Assembly (NCBI GenBank): GCA_017437905.1
Contig: JAFRWY010000040.1
Span: 33,299-97,298, forward strand
DNA length: 64,000 bases
Source: Eubacterium sp.
GTDB lineage: Bacteria; Bacillota; Clostridia; Lachnospirales; Lachnospiraceae
Direction of reading: 5' to 3'
Positions 33,586 through 42,433 of the stretch are shown piece after piece (within the stretch, counting starts at the first letter, position 1; each line of letters opens with the position of its first letter). The notes below the pieces were generated by a model that was not told the origin of the DNA, did no database searches, and was given only the letters and a program-made list of their open reading frames with translations. The translations under genes were made by a program, and so were the position numbers.

Positions 33586-34539
33586 TTATGCCCTCCTTCC
33601 GAACAGATTCTTCCTCGGAGAATCGGGATTCTCCTTACTTCCATGGGAAACCTTTGACAGATAATACTCCTCCAGGCTGTCGCTGGTCAGTGCAAAACGC
33701 AGGATCGTAAAGCCCGCATCCGTGATGGCGCGAGACACCGTTCCCACATCCTCGAGCCCTTCGTAAAGACGAAGTTCTTCATCCTCCATCACCTTATAGT
33801 CATGCACCGAAAGCGTCTGTTCCAGCGTTGCCACCGTTTCCGCCGTCCGGTCCGTCCGGATGGAGATATAGCTCCGGGAGTGCAGCATCAGTTCTTCCTT
33901 GGAAAGGGATTCCACGATCTGCCCTTCATTTATGATCACGTAGTCCGTGCAAAGCTCCGACAGCTCCGATAAGAGGTGACTGGAAATGATGATGGTCTTC
34001 CCTTCCTTCTCACAGAGATCCTTTAAAATGTGCCGCACCTCCACGATGCCCTCCGGATCCAGACCGTTCACCGGCTCATCCAGCACCAGCACTTCCGGAT
34101 CCGGAAGCAGGGCCATGCCGATACCGAGGCGCTGCTTCATTCCCAGAGAGAAATGCTTCGCCGCCTTCTTCCCCGTATCCGCAAGGCCTACATATTCCAG
34201 CAGGCTCTCACACCGGGCCTTATCCGCCACTCCCCGCACCAACCGGACATACTCCATATTCTCTCTTGCCGAAAGGGATCCGTCGATGATGGGATTCTCG
34301 ATCATGAAGCTGATGCGGTCCCGGTACTTATCCAGCTGATTATCATGTTCAAACAGCCGGACTGTTCCGTCCGTGGAGTGCGCCAGCCCGCCGACAATCT
34401 TCATGATGGTGGTCTTGCCGGCCCCGTTTGGCCCGATCAGCCCTACGATATGTCCCTTCTCCACGGAGAAGGAGACATCATGAAGGACCTGGTTCTTTCC
34501 GTAGATCTTATTCACATGCTTTAGTTCGATAACCTTCAT
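33586..34539 (-). CDS. ABC transporter ATPase (ABC-2 exporter type)
   Basis: A 317-residue nucleotide-binding protein. Walker A is GLIGPNGAGKTTIM, the signature HFSLGMKQRLGIGMALL, and Walker B VLVLDEPVNGLDPEG, with the switch His in IIISSHLLSELSEL. About 90 C-terminal residues form a DUF4162-like accessory domain. First gene of an operon that continues permease, histidine kinase, response regulator, lipoprotein. Typical of exporters for antimicrobial peptides or of unknown drugs. Divergent from the XRE/membrane-protein operon. Confidence 0.92.
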   Translation of the reverse strand: MKVIELKHVNKIYGKNQVLHDVSFSVEKGHIVGLIGPNGAGKTTIMKIVGGLAHSTDGTVRLFEHDNQLDKYRDRISFMIENPIIDGSLSARENMEYVRLVRGVADKARCESLLEYVGLADTGKKAAKHFSLGMKQRLGIGMALLPDPEVLVLDEPVNGLDPEGIVEVRHILKDLCEKEGKTIIISSHLLSELSELCTDYVIINEGQIVESLSKEELMLHSRSYISIRTDRTAETVATLEQTLSVHDYKVMEDEELRLYEGLEDVGTVSRAITDAGFTILRFALTSDSLEEYYLSKVSHGSKENPDSPRKNLFGRRA

Positions 34540-34642
34540 ACATACCTCTTTTCTGCTTTGTGCCGGTCACAAAAACAGACTAAAACAAAGAGGTAAAGAA
34601 ATGGTAAAGAATGGATATTCCAGGGAGATTCATATTATTTTC

Positions 34643-34690
34643 GACAATATGTAATATATACTTGACATTTTGTAAATCGAGTGATAGGAT
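34643..34690 (+). promoter_or_regulatory. Promoter with paired repeats for the membrane-protein/XRE operon
   Basis: TTGACA (34662-34667), 17-base spacer, TAGGAT (34685-34690). Two direct repeats of the form GACANNNTGTAA occur at 34643-34655 and 34664-34676, 21 bp (two helical turns) apart; each contains the small dyad ACA-N3-TGT. The second overlaps the -35 box, as expected for a repressor operator. The XRE protein encoded in the same operon is the obvious candidate. Confidence 0.65.
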
Positions 34691-34757
34691 GAGCATACAA
34701 CGAGACGACAAGACAATAACCCCATCGGATGTAGTTTCCTCCGGGAAAGGATCTATC

Positions 34758-35852
34758 ATGAAAAAGAAAAGTGTACTCACCATCATGCTGATATTGATGA
34801 TCGTCCTGACAGGCTTCGGTATCATCAACCTTCTGAAGGATAAGGGAGACAGCTGGTCCAGCCGCTGGGATCACACCGTTACGGTACAGAACAAGGCAAC
34901 CGATCCGGGCCAAAGCGTAGCCGAATTCACCATCAGTGAAGGAGCGGAATACAGTATTGCCCTCTCCTGGAATCTGCAGGGTGAAGGGAAGGATCTGACC
35001 AAAGCCTCGGAAGACGGCGGTATCGGATTCGTTACCGGCTGTGTGATCTCGGATCCGGAAGGAAATATGGTCTACGGCACCGCCGCAACGGCGGTTTATC
35101 TGGATACTACCCTCCGGATGGAGCCGGGAAACTACCAGATCACCTATACCTATCTTACAAGTGAAGAGGATTATATCGAATTTGCAAAAAAATATCTCTG
35201 CGGCGAGATGTCCGCAAAGACATGGGCAAAGGATCTGGATTTCCAGAGGATCGTAACCGACGGCTCCCGGACCCTGGACTTTGAACTGAAGGTGCATAAA
35301 CAGCTCGACGGAACCTGGCAGGTATTTGCCGCACTCTTCTGCATACTGACCGCCATCTGCGTTGCAGTCATTCTCCTGGCGGCATTCTCCAAGGGAAAAC
35401 AGCTCCAAAGCCCCCGGTATGATGAACGTCAGGAACTGGAACGGGGACGCGGATTCCGCTACGGTTTCTTTACACTTCTGATCTCCATCGGCTGTGTACT
35501 CTGCTTTGACTGGACAGGAGTTATTCCGGAGCATAACCAGACAGTCTTCTACGCCACCTGTATTTTTATGGGTCTTCTGGTGTATGCCTCCTACTGCATC
35601 TGGCATGAGAGCTACTTTGCCCTGAATCAGAAAACAAATGCGGTCCTCGTCTTCTTCACCCTGATCGGTCTGTTCAATATTGCACTGGGAATCTCCTCCA
35701 TCGTGGACGGAAGCCTGGTACAAAACGGCATTTTCGAGACGCGTTTTCTGAATCTGGAATGCGGTGTGCTCTTCCTCATCCTGATGGTTGTCCTGCTGGT
35801 CAAGCGGGCCCGTGATAAGAAGAAGAATGCTGCTGATGAAGATGAAGAATAG
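34758..35852 (+). CDS. Polytopic membrane protein of unknown function, partner of an XRE regulator
   Basis: A 364-residue protein with an N-terminal membrane helix (about 5-24), an extracytoplasmic domain of roughly 185 residues, and a C-terminal module of about five helices. After the first of these comes the cytoplasmic motif PRYDERQELERGRGFRYG. This DERQ-type motif followed by paired helices is seen in DUF2178-like membrane proteins that often sit next to small XRE regulators. The ATG at 34758 follows AAAGGA at good distance. The regulator gene follows after 18 bases. Function unknown; a role in sensing or resisting envelope stress is only a guess. Confidence 0.8.
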   Translation: MKKKSVLTIMLILMIVLTGFGIINLLKDKGDSWSSRWDHTVTVQNKATDPGQSVAEFTISEGAEYSIALSWNLQGEGKDLTKASEDGGIGFVTGCVISDPEGNMVYGTAATAVYLDTTLRMEPGNYQITYTYLTSEEDYIEFAKKYLCGEMSAKTWAKDLDFQRIVTDGSRTLDFELKVHKQLDGTWQVFAALFCILTAICVAVILLAAFSKGKQLQSPRYDERQELERGRGFRYGFFTLLISIGCVLCFDWTGVIPEHNQTVFYATCIFMGLLVYASYCIWHESYFALNQKTNAVLVFFTLIGLFNIALGISSIVDGSLVQNGIFETRFLNLECGVLFLILMVVLLVKRARDKKKNAADEDEE

Positions 35853-35870
35853 ATCCGGGGAGGTGTGCAT

Positions 35871-36065
35871 ATGAAGAATTTACGATTAAAATCCGCCCGC
35901 GCCGCCCTGGATCTCTCCCAGGAGGATCTGGCGAAGAAGGTCGGAGTCTCCCGGCAGACCATCAATGCCATCGAAAAGGGGGACTACAACCCCACCATCA
36001 ATCTCTGCCGCGCGATCTGCAAGGTCCTCGGAAAAACATTGGATGAGCTGTTCTGGGAGGAATGA
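35871..36065 (+). CDS. Small XRE-family transcriptional regulator
   Basis: A 64-residue Cro/CI-type helix-turn-helix protein: KSARAALDLSQEDLAKKVG, then VSRQTINAIEKGDYNPTINL with the recognition helix, and KVLGKTLDELFWEE. Proteins of this size (YozG-like) usually repress the operon that encodes them together with a membrane protein. GGGGAGG lies seven bases before the ATG at 35871; an alternative GTG two codons upstream is less well placed. Likely binds the paired repeats near 34643-34676. Confidence 0.9.
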   Translation: MKNLRLKSARAALDLSQEDLAKKVGVSRQTINAIEKGDYNPTINLCRAICKVLGKTLDELFWEE

Positions 36066-36103
36066 TCCCGGACACAGCCCATCCAAATGGGACTCTTATT
36101 CTG

Positions 36104-36925
36104 TTACTCAGTTACAAGGAAACGCCGCTTCAGTTCTTCCTGCATGGGCCGGCCCACTCCGAGTTCCTGCTCCAGATACTGCAGGACGGAACCGTATTCC
36201 CGGATCATAAAGTCTATGGCGCTGTTCATGTATTCCGGCTGTACCCCGCCGGACATGAAGAGCAGAAGATTCAGCTTATCCTCCGGCATTCCGAGGGGCG
36301 CTACCTTTGCGCGGATCCCTTCCAGTGACGCGGCATTGAACTCATTTGTCAGCAGATAATCCTGCATCACCAGTTCCCGGTCTGCACCCAGGGCAAAAAG
36401 GAGCAGCATGGCTCCGCAGCCGGCACGGTCCTTTCCGTCGGCGCAGTGCCAGAGAAATGCTCTCCCCTCTTCGCTCTCCGTCAGAAGTTCAAAGAATCTC
36501 CGGTAGGCTTTCTTCCCTTTCTCAAAGGCCAGAAACTGTACATATAACTGATCATCGAGCAACTGATTCTCATAGCAGAATTCAAAAAGTGCCATGCGGT
36601 TTCCGGAATTCTTCTTATAGAATTCAAGTTGTTCCGGAGCCGCGCCTTCCATCATATCCTCCATTTCGAAAACCGGAAGATGGACATAGGCAGCCCCCGG
36701 GATCTCCGGATCCTTTACAATCCTTTGTTCACTGCTCATCCTGAAATCCACGACGGTCTGGAGCTTGTATGTGCTGCTCAGCAGTTCGATCGCCTCCGGC
36801 GCAGCCTGTACAAGGGTTCCCGTCCGGAGCAGGACATTTCGACGGATCACCTGATCCTTGATCCTGTATCCTCCCAGTTCTCTTGCATTTCCGACACCCG
36901 GAAGCAGAATGGCCTGTTTATTCAT
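36104..36925 (-). CDS. Tyrosine/serine-protein phosphatase-like protein
   Basis: A 273-residue member of the Y_phosphatase3 family. The N-terminus has GVGNARELGGYRIKDQ and NVLLRTGTL, the general-acid region follows TVVDFRMSSEQRI, and the active-site loop is LWHCADGKDRAGCGA, a C-x5-R motif near the middle. Such enzymes dephosphorylate phosphotyrosine, phosphoserine or phosphoinositides; the natural substrate is unknown. It is 54 bases upstream of, and in the same direction as, ... no further partner; the GH94 gene that ends at 36980 is transcribed towards it, so co-transcription with the phosphorylases is possible. Confidence 0.85.
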   Translation of the reverse strand: MNKQAILLPGVGNARELGGYRIKDQVIRRNVLLRTGTLVQAAPEAIELLSSTYKLQTVVDFRMSSEQRIVKDPEIPGAAYVHLPVFEMEDMMEGAAPEQLEFYKKNSGNRMALFEFCYENQLLDDQLYVQFLAFEKGKKAYRRFFELLTESEEGRAFLWHCADGKDRAGCGAMLLLFALGADRELVMQDYLLTNEFNAASLEGIRAKVAPLGMPEDKLNLLLFMSGGVQPEYMNSAIDFMIREYGSVLQYLEQELGVGRPMQEELKRRFLVTE

Positions 36926-36979
36926 CTGACATCTCCTTCAAAGCATTTCCTTCGGTTAATGTGCGGATGCCGGGTCGGA

Positions 36980-39394
36980 TCATCCAAGCGTTACTACAAT
37001 TTCATTCTCATCCTTCAGCTGCTCTGCGGGGATGTAATCTCCTTCAAGAGCACTTCCGTTCAGAAGGATCTCCTTCACACCGGACTCCTTATGCTCCGGA
37101 TTCATCACCTTGATGGAAAGCTTCTTACCGCGGAACTCCTTCCCGATCTCGAAGCCATCCCAATCCGAAGGAATGGACGGGCTGATGTGCAGACCGTAGA
37201 AGTCGGGGCGGAAGCCCAGGATACCTTCCACGCAGCCTACCATAACGGTGGATGCGGTTCCCGTCAGCCAGTGTACATGGGACTGACCGAAGCAGGGGCT
37301 TGCCTTACCTTCCGTAAACTGACCGAAGCAGTAGGGCTCCATCTGACGGATCTCCGCCCGGTCGTTGAAGGCTGCGGGACAGTTCTCCATATAGTACTCA
37401 AATGCACGGTTGCCGTGTCCCATCAGAGACTCTGCCAGGATCAGCCATCCCTGGGTCTGGGAGAAGATACCGGAGTTCTCCTTTGTGCCTGCATTGTAGC
37501 CGACAGCCAGCGCACCGTCAATGGCATGTGCATGGAACGGAGGATCCATCAGGATCGCACCGTACTTCGTGTTCAGGATGTTGTATACGGAATCCATGGC
37601 CAGCTGTCTTTGCTCCTCGTCTGCCTGTCCGGAGATAACCGCCCAGCTCTGGGGATTCAGCCACATATTTGCCTCCGGATCCGCCTTTCTTCCCACAACG
37701 GTTCCGTTCTCCGCAAAGCCGCGGATAAAGCGGTCCTCGTCCCAGCAGATCTCGTTGATCAGAGCCTTCATCTTCTTCGATTCTTCCTGAAGGAATACGA
37801 CATAAGCATCATCCTTCTTGTACTCCGCAAACTTCTGCAGGATCTCCAGTGCATAGACAAACTGCAGGGCCACGAAGGAAGACTCACCGTTTGCACCCAG
37901 ACGGAGGCAGTCGTTCCAGTCTGCATAAAGACCCGCCGGCATACCGTGGGGACCCAGATGCTTCAGAGTGAAATCGATGGCTCTCTTCAGATGGTCATAT
38001 ACCGTTCCCTCATCCTTATTCGCATAGGGGATCACATCATCAATAAAGGAAAGGTCGCCGGTCTCGGTGATGTACTTATAAACCGTGGGGAAGAGCCACA
38101 GCGCATCATCCGCACGGTATGCGGGATGTCCGGTCTCCTGTACGTAGGAAAGATCATCCGGTGTATCCTCATGGCCCGCATTGTGTGTGAACTTTACAAG
38201 CGGAAGTCCGCCGCCGTTATCCACCTGCGCCGACAGCATGAAGCGGATCTGCTTTTCTGCCATCTCGGGAGCCAGATGGATCACGCCCTGGATATCCTGT
38301 ACGGTATCACGGTAGCCGTAGCCGTTCCGGAGACCGCAGTAGATAAAGGAAGCCGCTCTGGACCAGATAAAGGTCATAAAGCAGTTGTAGGCATGCCATA
38401 CATTCATCATGGAGTTGAACTCTGCGCTCGGTGTCTTCACCACGAAGCGGCCGAGATACTTCTCCCAGTAGCTTCTCAACTCCCCGATCTCCTTCTCCAC
38501 GATACCATCTTCGACATCATACTTTGCGATGATCTCGGAGGCTTCCGCACTGTACTTCTCACCCAGCAGGAAGATCACTTCCTTCGTCTCTCCCGGCGCC
38601 AGGGTAACTACCGTTGCCAGACCGCCGCAGGAATTCTGGTTATAATTCATCTTTCCGGAAAGCTTACCCTCCGCAACCCCCTGGGGATCCCGGTAATCAT
38701 GGTATGCTCCGAGGAATGCGGTCTTATCGCCGCAGCAGGAGTCAACCTCCGACTTTGCCATACCGAAGAAGCGCTCCAGCACCTTCTTCCCATCCATCAG
38801 CACACCGTCCGGATAAGCATCCAGGTTGCCGTGGATCTGCTGCATCACCCGGTTCTTCTCGAAGTAAGTCCTGGAAATGAACAGGGAATACTGCAGGTTC
38901 ACCTGATCCTGCTCATAATGGCTGTTGTTCGTGAACTCCGCATAGCCGGTCACCGTAAGGGACCGTTCCTTGTCGGACTTATTTGTCACCTTCAGGGCCC
39001 ACACCTCATATTCCTTATCCTTCGGAACATAGTAGGATACAGTACTCTTGATCTCTGCATAGTCTGCTTTGATCAGGGTGTAGCCGAGACCGTGACGGCA
39101 CTCGCTCTTATACTGATCCAGCGGCTTGCCCACCGGCTGCCAGGAAGCAGACCAGTAATCCTTCGTGTCATTGTCCCGAAGGTAGATATACCGTCCCGGA
39201 CGGTCAAAGCTGTTGAACTGATACCGAAGGATCCGTCCGCTGGCTCCGGACTTTGCGAAGCTGTAGCCGCCTGCGTTGTTGGAGATCAGGGCTCCGTACT
39301 CCGGAGAACCCAGATAATTGGCCCATGCTTCCGGTGTATCCGGACGGTCGATCACGTATTCTCTTGCTGCATCATCAAAAAATCCATACTTCAT
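36980..39394 (-). CDS. GH94 disaccharide phosphorylase (chitobiose/cellobiose type)
   Basis: GH94 enzymes split a beta-linked disaccharide with phosphate to give a sugar 1-phosphate and a free sugar in the cytoplasm. The 804-residue protein has the N-terminal GFFDDAAREYVI and NYLGSPEYGALISNNAGGYS, the phosphate and substrate segments RDTVQDIQGV and GHEDTPDDLSYVQ, and the acid-catalyst region LYADWNDCLRLG. Overall length and the stretch FDRPGRYIYLRDNDTKDYWS recall diacetylchitobiose phosphorylases as well as cellobiose phosphorylase, so the acceptor sugar is not settled. GGGAGG precedes the start. Second in an operon, 28 bases after another GH94 gene. Confidence 0.88.
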   Translation of the reverse strand: MKYGFFDDAAREYVIDRPDTPEAWANYLGSPEYGALISNNAGGYSFAKSGASGRILRYQFNSFDRPGRYIYLRDNDTKDYWSASWQPVGKPLDQYKSECRHGLGYTLIKADYAEIKSTVSYYVPKDKEYEVWALKVTNKSDKERSLTVTGYAEFTNNSHYEQDQVNLQYSLFISRTYFEKNRVMQQIHGNLDAYPDGVLMDGKKVLERFFGMAKSEVDSCCGDKTAFLGAYHDYRDPQGVAEGKLSGKMNYNQNSCGGLATVVTLAPGETKEVIFLLGEKYSAEASEIIAKYDVEDGIVEKEIGELRSYWEKYLGRFVVKTPSAEFNSMMNVWHAYNCFMTFIWSRAASFIYCGLRNGYGYRDTVQDIQGVIHLAPEMAEKQIRFMLSAQVDNGGGLPLVKFTHNAGHEDTPDDLSYVQETGHPAYRADDALWLFPTVYKYITETGDLSFIDDVIPYANKDEGTVYDHLKRAIDFTLKHLGPHGMPAGLYADWNDCLRLGANGESSFVALQFVYALEILQKFAEYKKDDAYVVFLQEESKKMKALINEICWDEDRFIRGFAENGTVVGRKADPEANMWLNPQSWAVISGQADEEQRQLAMDSVYNILNTKYGAILMDPPFHAHAIDGALAVGYNAGTKENSGIFSQTQGWLILAESLMGHGNRAFEYYMENCPAAFNDRAEIRQMEPYCFGQFTEGKASPCFGQSHVHWLTGTASTVMVGCVEGILGFRPDFYGLHISPSIPSDWDGFEIGKEFRGKKLSIKVMNPEHKESGVKEILLNGSALEGDYIPAEQLKDENEIVVTLG

Positions 39395-39422
39395 TTTACT
39401 TTCCTCCCAATATGTAGTGCCC

Positions 39423-42134
39423 TTACTCCAATACGATAAGAATCTCAGTTACGGTTTCTCCGAAGCCGCTTACGGTATCCAGGCTGATCACTGCCTCTTC
39501 TCCCGCCTCACAGACCTTTGTATCGCCGTTTACGGAAATGCTGCCCACACGGTAGCTTCCGTATTCCAGTCCCTTCGGATTCCGATATACCACCCGAAGC
39601 GGCTTTCCCGCAAAGAAGAGCTCGATGGCCGCTTCCTGCTTCTCGTCAAACTGTTCCGCCAGAAGTCTCGGATTGAACCAGAGGTCTCCGTTCCTTCCCC
39701 GCACGCCGTACACTTCCAGGATCATGGTCATAAGATACCAGGAAGCCGCTCCGGTAAGATACGGATACATGCCCCGTCCGTCGATGTTGAAATACTCCGG
39801 AATACCCGGGTACATACGGCTCACCTCGAAATCAAGGGAGGTATCGGACAGGGACTTCAGAACCTTGTAGCCTTCCTTTGCAAAGCCGCGGGTGTAAAGT
39901 GCATTTCCGTACATCACCGCCATATGCGCGAAGACGGCGCCGTTCTCCTTCTCACCGTAGGAGAAGCCGAACATACGGCCCATATCCATCTTCAGCTCCC
40001 GGAAGTCCGTATTCAGGCGGTAACCTCCGATCTCCTTCCGGTAAAGATAATGATCCGCTGCCTTTGCGATCTTCCCTACCTGTGCTTCCTCCGCCGTTCC
40101 GCTCATGACCGCAAATACCTGACCGGTGAGCATCATCCGCACATCCTCGTCCGCTTCCGCATACCGCTCCACCCGGTTTGCATGATCATCATAATAGCTG
40201 TTGAACCAGCCCTCGCCGTCGGCTCCGTCGATCCACTCCTGTCCGCGAAGGAAATCCTTCTCCCAGGCAGCCATCTTCCGAAGCGCCGCCGCGATCTCGT
40301 CGATCCCGAACTCCGCCTGCTCTCCGGAGATATTCCGTACGCAGCTGTCGCAGTAAGCGCTGAGTACCTCCAGCTTCTTCGCCGCATCCCCGTAGACCGT
40401 CTCGTCCATTTCGATCAGGGTGGTCAGTTCCTTTGCCACGGATACGGTGCTTCTGCCGGTTCTTTCCTTATACTCCGTCAGGGTCTCTGCGATCTCTTCC
40501 AGGTTCATGGCGTAGGCGAAGGTAAATGCAACGCTTTCACCCCGTTTTGCCGCCATATCCAGTGCATCGTTCCAGTCTGCACCCCGGAGACGGATGATAC
40601 CGTGCTCTCCCACCTCACAGAAGGCGGTCAGTGTCTCCACCAGCAGGTGCTCGATGATGCTTCCGCTGTACACCTGTCCGTCCGTGGTCTTTAAGCAGTT
40701 GCCGTCCTCCGGCTTCCAGTCCCCGTCGATGCCGGTGGCACGGCCTGCCTGGGGATCCTTGAAATATCCTGCCGCTTCATCCAGGATTCCGATATCTCCG
40801 GTCTGGTCGATATACAGTTTCAATGTCCGGAAGGGCCAGAATGCGTGATCCATCCATACCCGGGCGATGCCGTTCCTGTCTGCGATGAAGTTTCCGAGAC
40901 CGTCGCCGATGATGGTGGCATTGGTTCCGTCCGCGCGTACGCCGCCGAAATTCGCAACGATCATCTTCCGTACATTGTCCGGCTCCATGAAGAGCAGGGA
41001 CAGGCAGTCCTGCCAGAGATCCCGCCAGCCTCTTCCACCACGGCCGTAATCATGATACGGCAGGAAGGAGCATCCGTAGATCCGGCGAAGGAAGGGCTGG
41101 AAGGATACCCATGCCATGAAACGGTCGAAGTCCGCATCTCCGGTATGGAAATGTACATTTACCTTATTCTTCCAGTACTCCGTGGTCTTCGCCAGGGCGC
41201 TCTCCACATCCGCTTCCGTCCGGTAAGCCGCGTCCGCCGCGCTGATCTTCTCTTCTTCTGTTTCCGCACCGATCCGGAGGATGTAGCTGCATTCCTCTCC
41301 CGGAGCCAGTGTTTTCTTCTTAAACTTTAATCCGCCCACGGCCTCACGTCCGTCGATCTTCGTTCCCGCAGGAAGACCTTCCCTGTCCAGGATCACTGCC
41401 TCCGGGCGAAGGAAGCTTCCGCCCTCGCCGATCAGGCTTTCCGTGGTGGGGAAGAAGCTTACCGCCGGTTCCCCTTTGCCTTCGGATCCGTGCACATAGT
41501 AGATCGTCTGGTTCAGCCGGTGTCCCTTCTCATCAAAGGACATGGTGGGCTTTACCTGAACCCCCTCCTCCGACACGCTTACACGATGCAGCATGGAGGT
41601 TACATTTCTGTGATCCCGGAGATTATCCGCGGACCGTCCGTAAAGGGGGATCACCGCCACCGGTGTGAACTCTGCCGGCTGACCAGAGGTGTTCTTCAGC
41701 TTCACCATCATGATCTCCACATTTGCTTCCACCGGAACGAAGGAGGTCACTTCCGCCTCGATCCCGTACTTCTTCGAAGCTCTCACGGCCTTCTGCCAGA
41801 GGAATCCGCCTTCGACCCGGCTCTCCTCCTGGTCCTTTGTAAAGCGCTGTGCCTCCTGCTCTGCCGAGCTTCCCACGGCGGACCATGTACGTCCTTCACC
41901 GAAGTTCAGCCAGAAATTTCTTGTATTCTTGTTATTATGGAGATTCTCCACGCTTACCGGCTCCAGCACAAAATGCTCCTGATCCAGTTTGGAATCTCCG
42001 CCCAGATTCGGAGTTACACAGGCCTTCAGTCCTGCCTCACCCGCGATCGGAAAGTACAGATAATTCGTATTCTCCGCCGACGAAAGCACAAAGCTCTCGT
42101 CCTTTCCCGAAAATTGTATCGTCCCCTTTGCCAT
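39423..42134 (-). CDS. GH94-type phosphorylase, long form (about 900 residues)
   Basis: A second GH94/GH36-like phosphorylase with 903 residues. The catalytic region includes LPYHDYGRGGRGWRDLWQD and, later, IRLRGADWNDALDMAAKRG with the probable acid catalyst Asp. SGSIIEHLLVETLTAF and GIPEYFNIDGRGMYPYLTG are further family features. Length and motifs are closer to laminaribiose phosphorylase-like enzymes than to the neighbouring 804-residue type, which implies a different linkage or chain length; this is an inference. First gene of the pair, with GGAGGAACGATCG just before ATG. The 299-base upstream gap holds AT-rich promoter DNA for both directions. Confidence 0.85.
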   Translation of the reverse strand: MAKGTIQFSGKDESFVLSSAENTNYLYFPIAGEAGLKACVTPNLGGDSKLDQEHFVLEPVSVENLHNNKNTRNFWLNFGEGRTWSAVGSSAEQEAQRFTKDQEESRVEGGFLWQKAVRASKKYGIEAEVTSFVPVEANVEIMMVKLKNTSGQPAEFTPVAVIPLYGRSADNLRDHRNVTSMLHRVSVSEEGVQVKPTMSFDEKGHRLNQTIYYVHGSEGKGEPAVSFFPTTESLIGEGGSFLRPEAVILDREGLPAGTKIDGREAVGGLKFKKKTLAPGEECSYILRIGAETEEEKISAADAAYRTEADVESALAKTTEYWKNKVNVHFHTGDADFDRFMAWVSFQPFLRRIYGCSFLPYHDYGRGGRGWRDLWQDCLSLLFMEPDNVRKMIVANFGGVRADGTNATIIGDGLGNFIADRNGIARVWMDHAFWPFRTLKLYIDQTGDIGILDEAAGYFKDPQAGRATGIDGDWKPEDGNCLKTTDGQVYSGSIIEHLLVETLTAFCEVGEHGIIRLRGADWNDALDMAAKRGESVAFTFAYAMNLEEIAETLTEYKERTGRSTVSVAKELTTLIEMDETVYGDAAKKLEVLSAYCDSCVRNISGEQAEFGIDEIAAALRKMAAWEKDFLRGQEWIDGADGEGWFNSYYDDHANRVERYAEADEDVRMMLTGQVFAVMSGTAEEAQVGKIAKAADHYLYRKEIGGYRLNTDFRELKMDMGRMFGFSYGEKENGAVFAHMAVMYGNALYTRGFAKEGYKVLKSLSDTSLDFEVSRMYPGIPEYFNIDGRGMYPYLTGAASWYLMTMILEVYGVRGRNGDLWFNPRLLAEQFDEKQEAAIELFFAGKPLRVVYRNPKGLEYGSYRVGSISVNGDTKVCEAGEEAVISLDTVSGFGETVTEILIVLE

Positions 42135-42362
42135 CGATCGTTCCTCCTCCTTTTGCCACCCGTTTCACTGTCCGACGGTTCCTTCGTTCCGTCGGATCAC
42201 CCCTGCTTCGCCCGGGACTCCCGCCCCTCACTACACGCAAGTATAATTATTATATAACATCCGGACCTGCTTCTAATATAGAAATCATGCGAATATTATC
42301 ATTTTACTGACTTCGTTTTCCCGTGGCTCCACCAAGATAAATATAACACATTTTGCTATCTA

Positions 42363-42391
42363 TTGTTTTCAAAAAACGAATATGTTATATT
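42363..42391 (+). promoter_or_regulatory. Sigma-A promoter of the REC-EAL/Hpt operon
   Basis: TTGTTT (42363-42368), 17-base spacer, TATATT (42386-42391), about 45 bases ahead of the start codon. Confidence 0.6.
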
Positions 42392-42433
42392 GGAAATCAG
42401 AGACACAGATCTGATAAAGAAGGAGACTTGTGT

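Noticed and set aside
36629-39439. A 936-codon open frame on the plus strand
   Set aside because: It is exactly antisense to the GH94 phosphorylase, has no recognisable motif and is rich in His/Leu/Arg as expected for the complement of a gene with strong codon bias.
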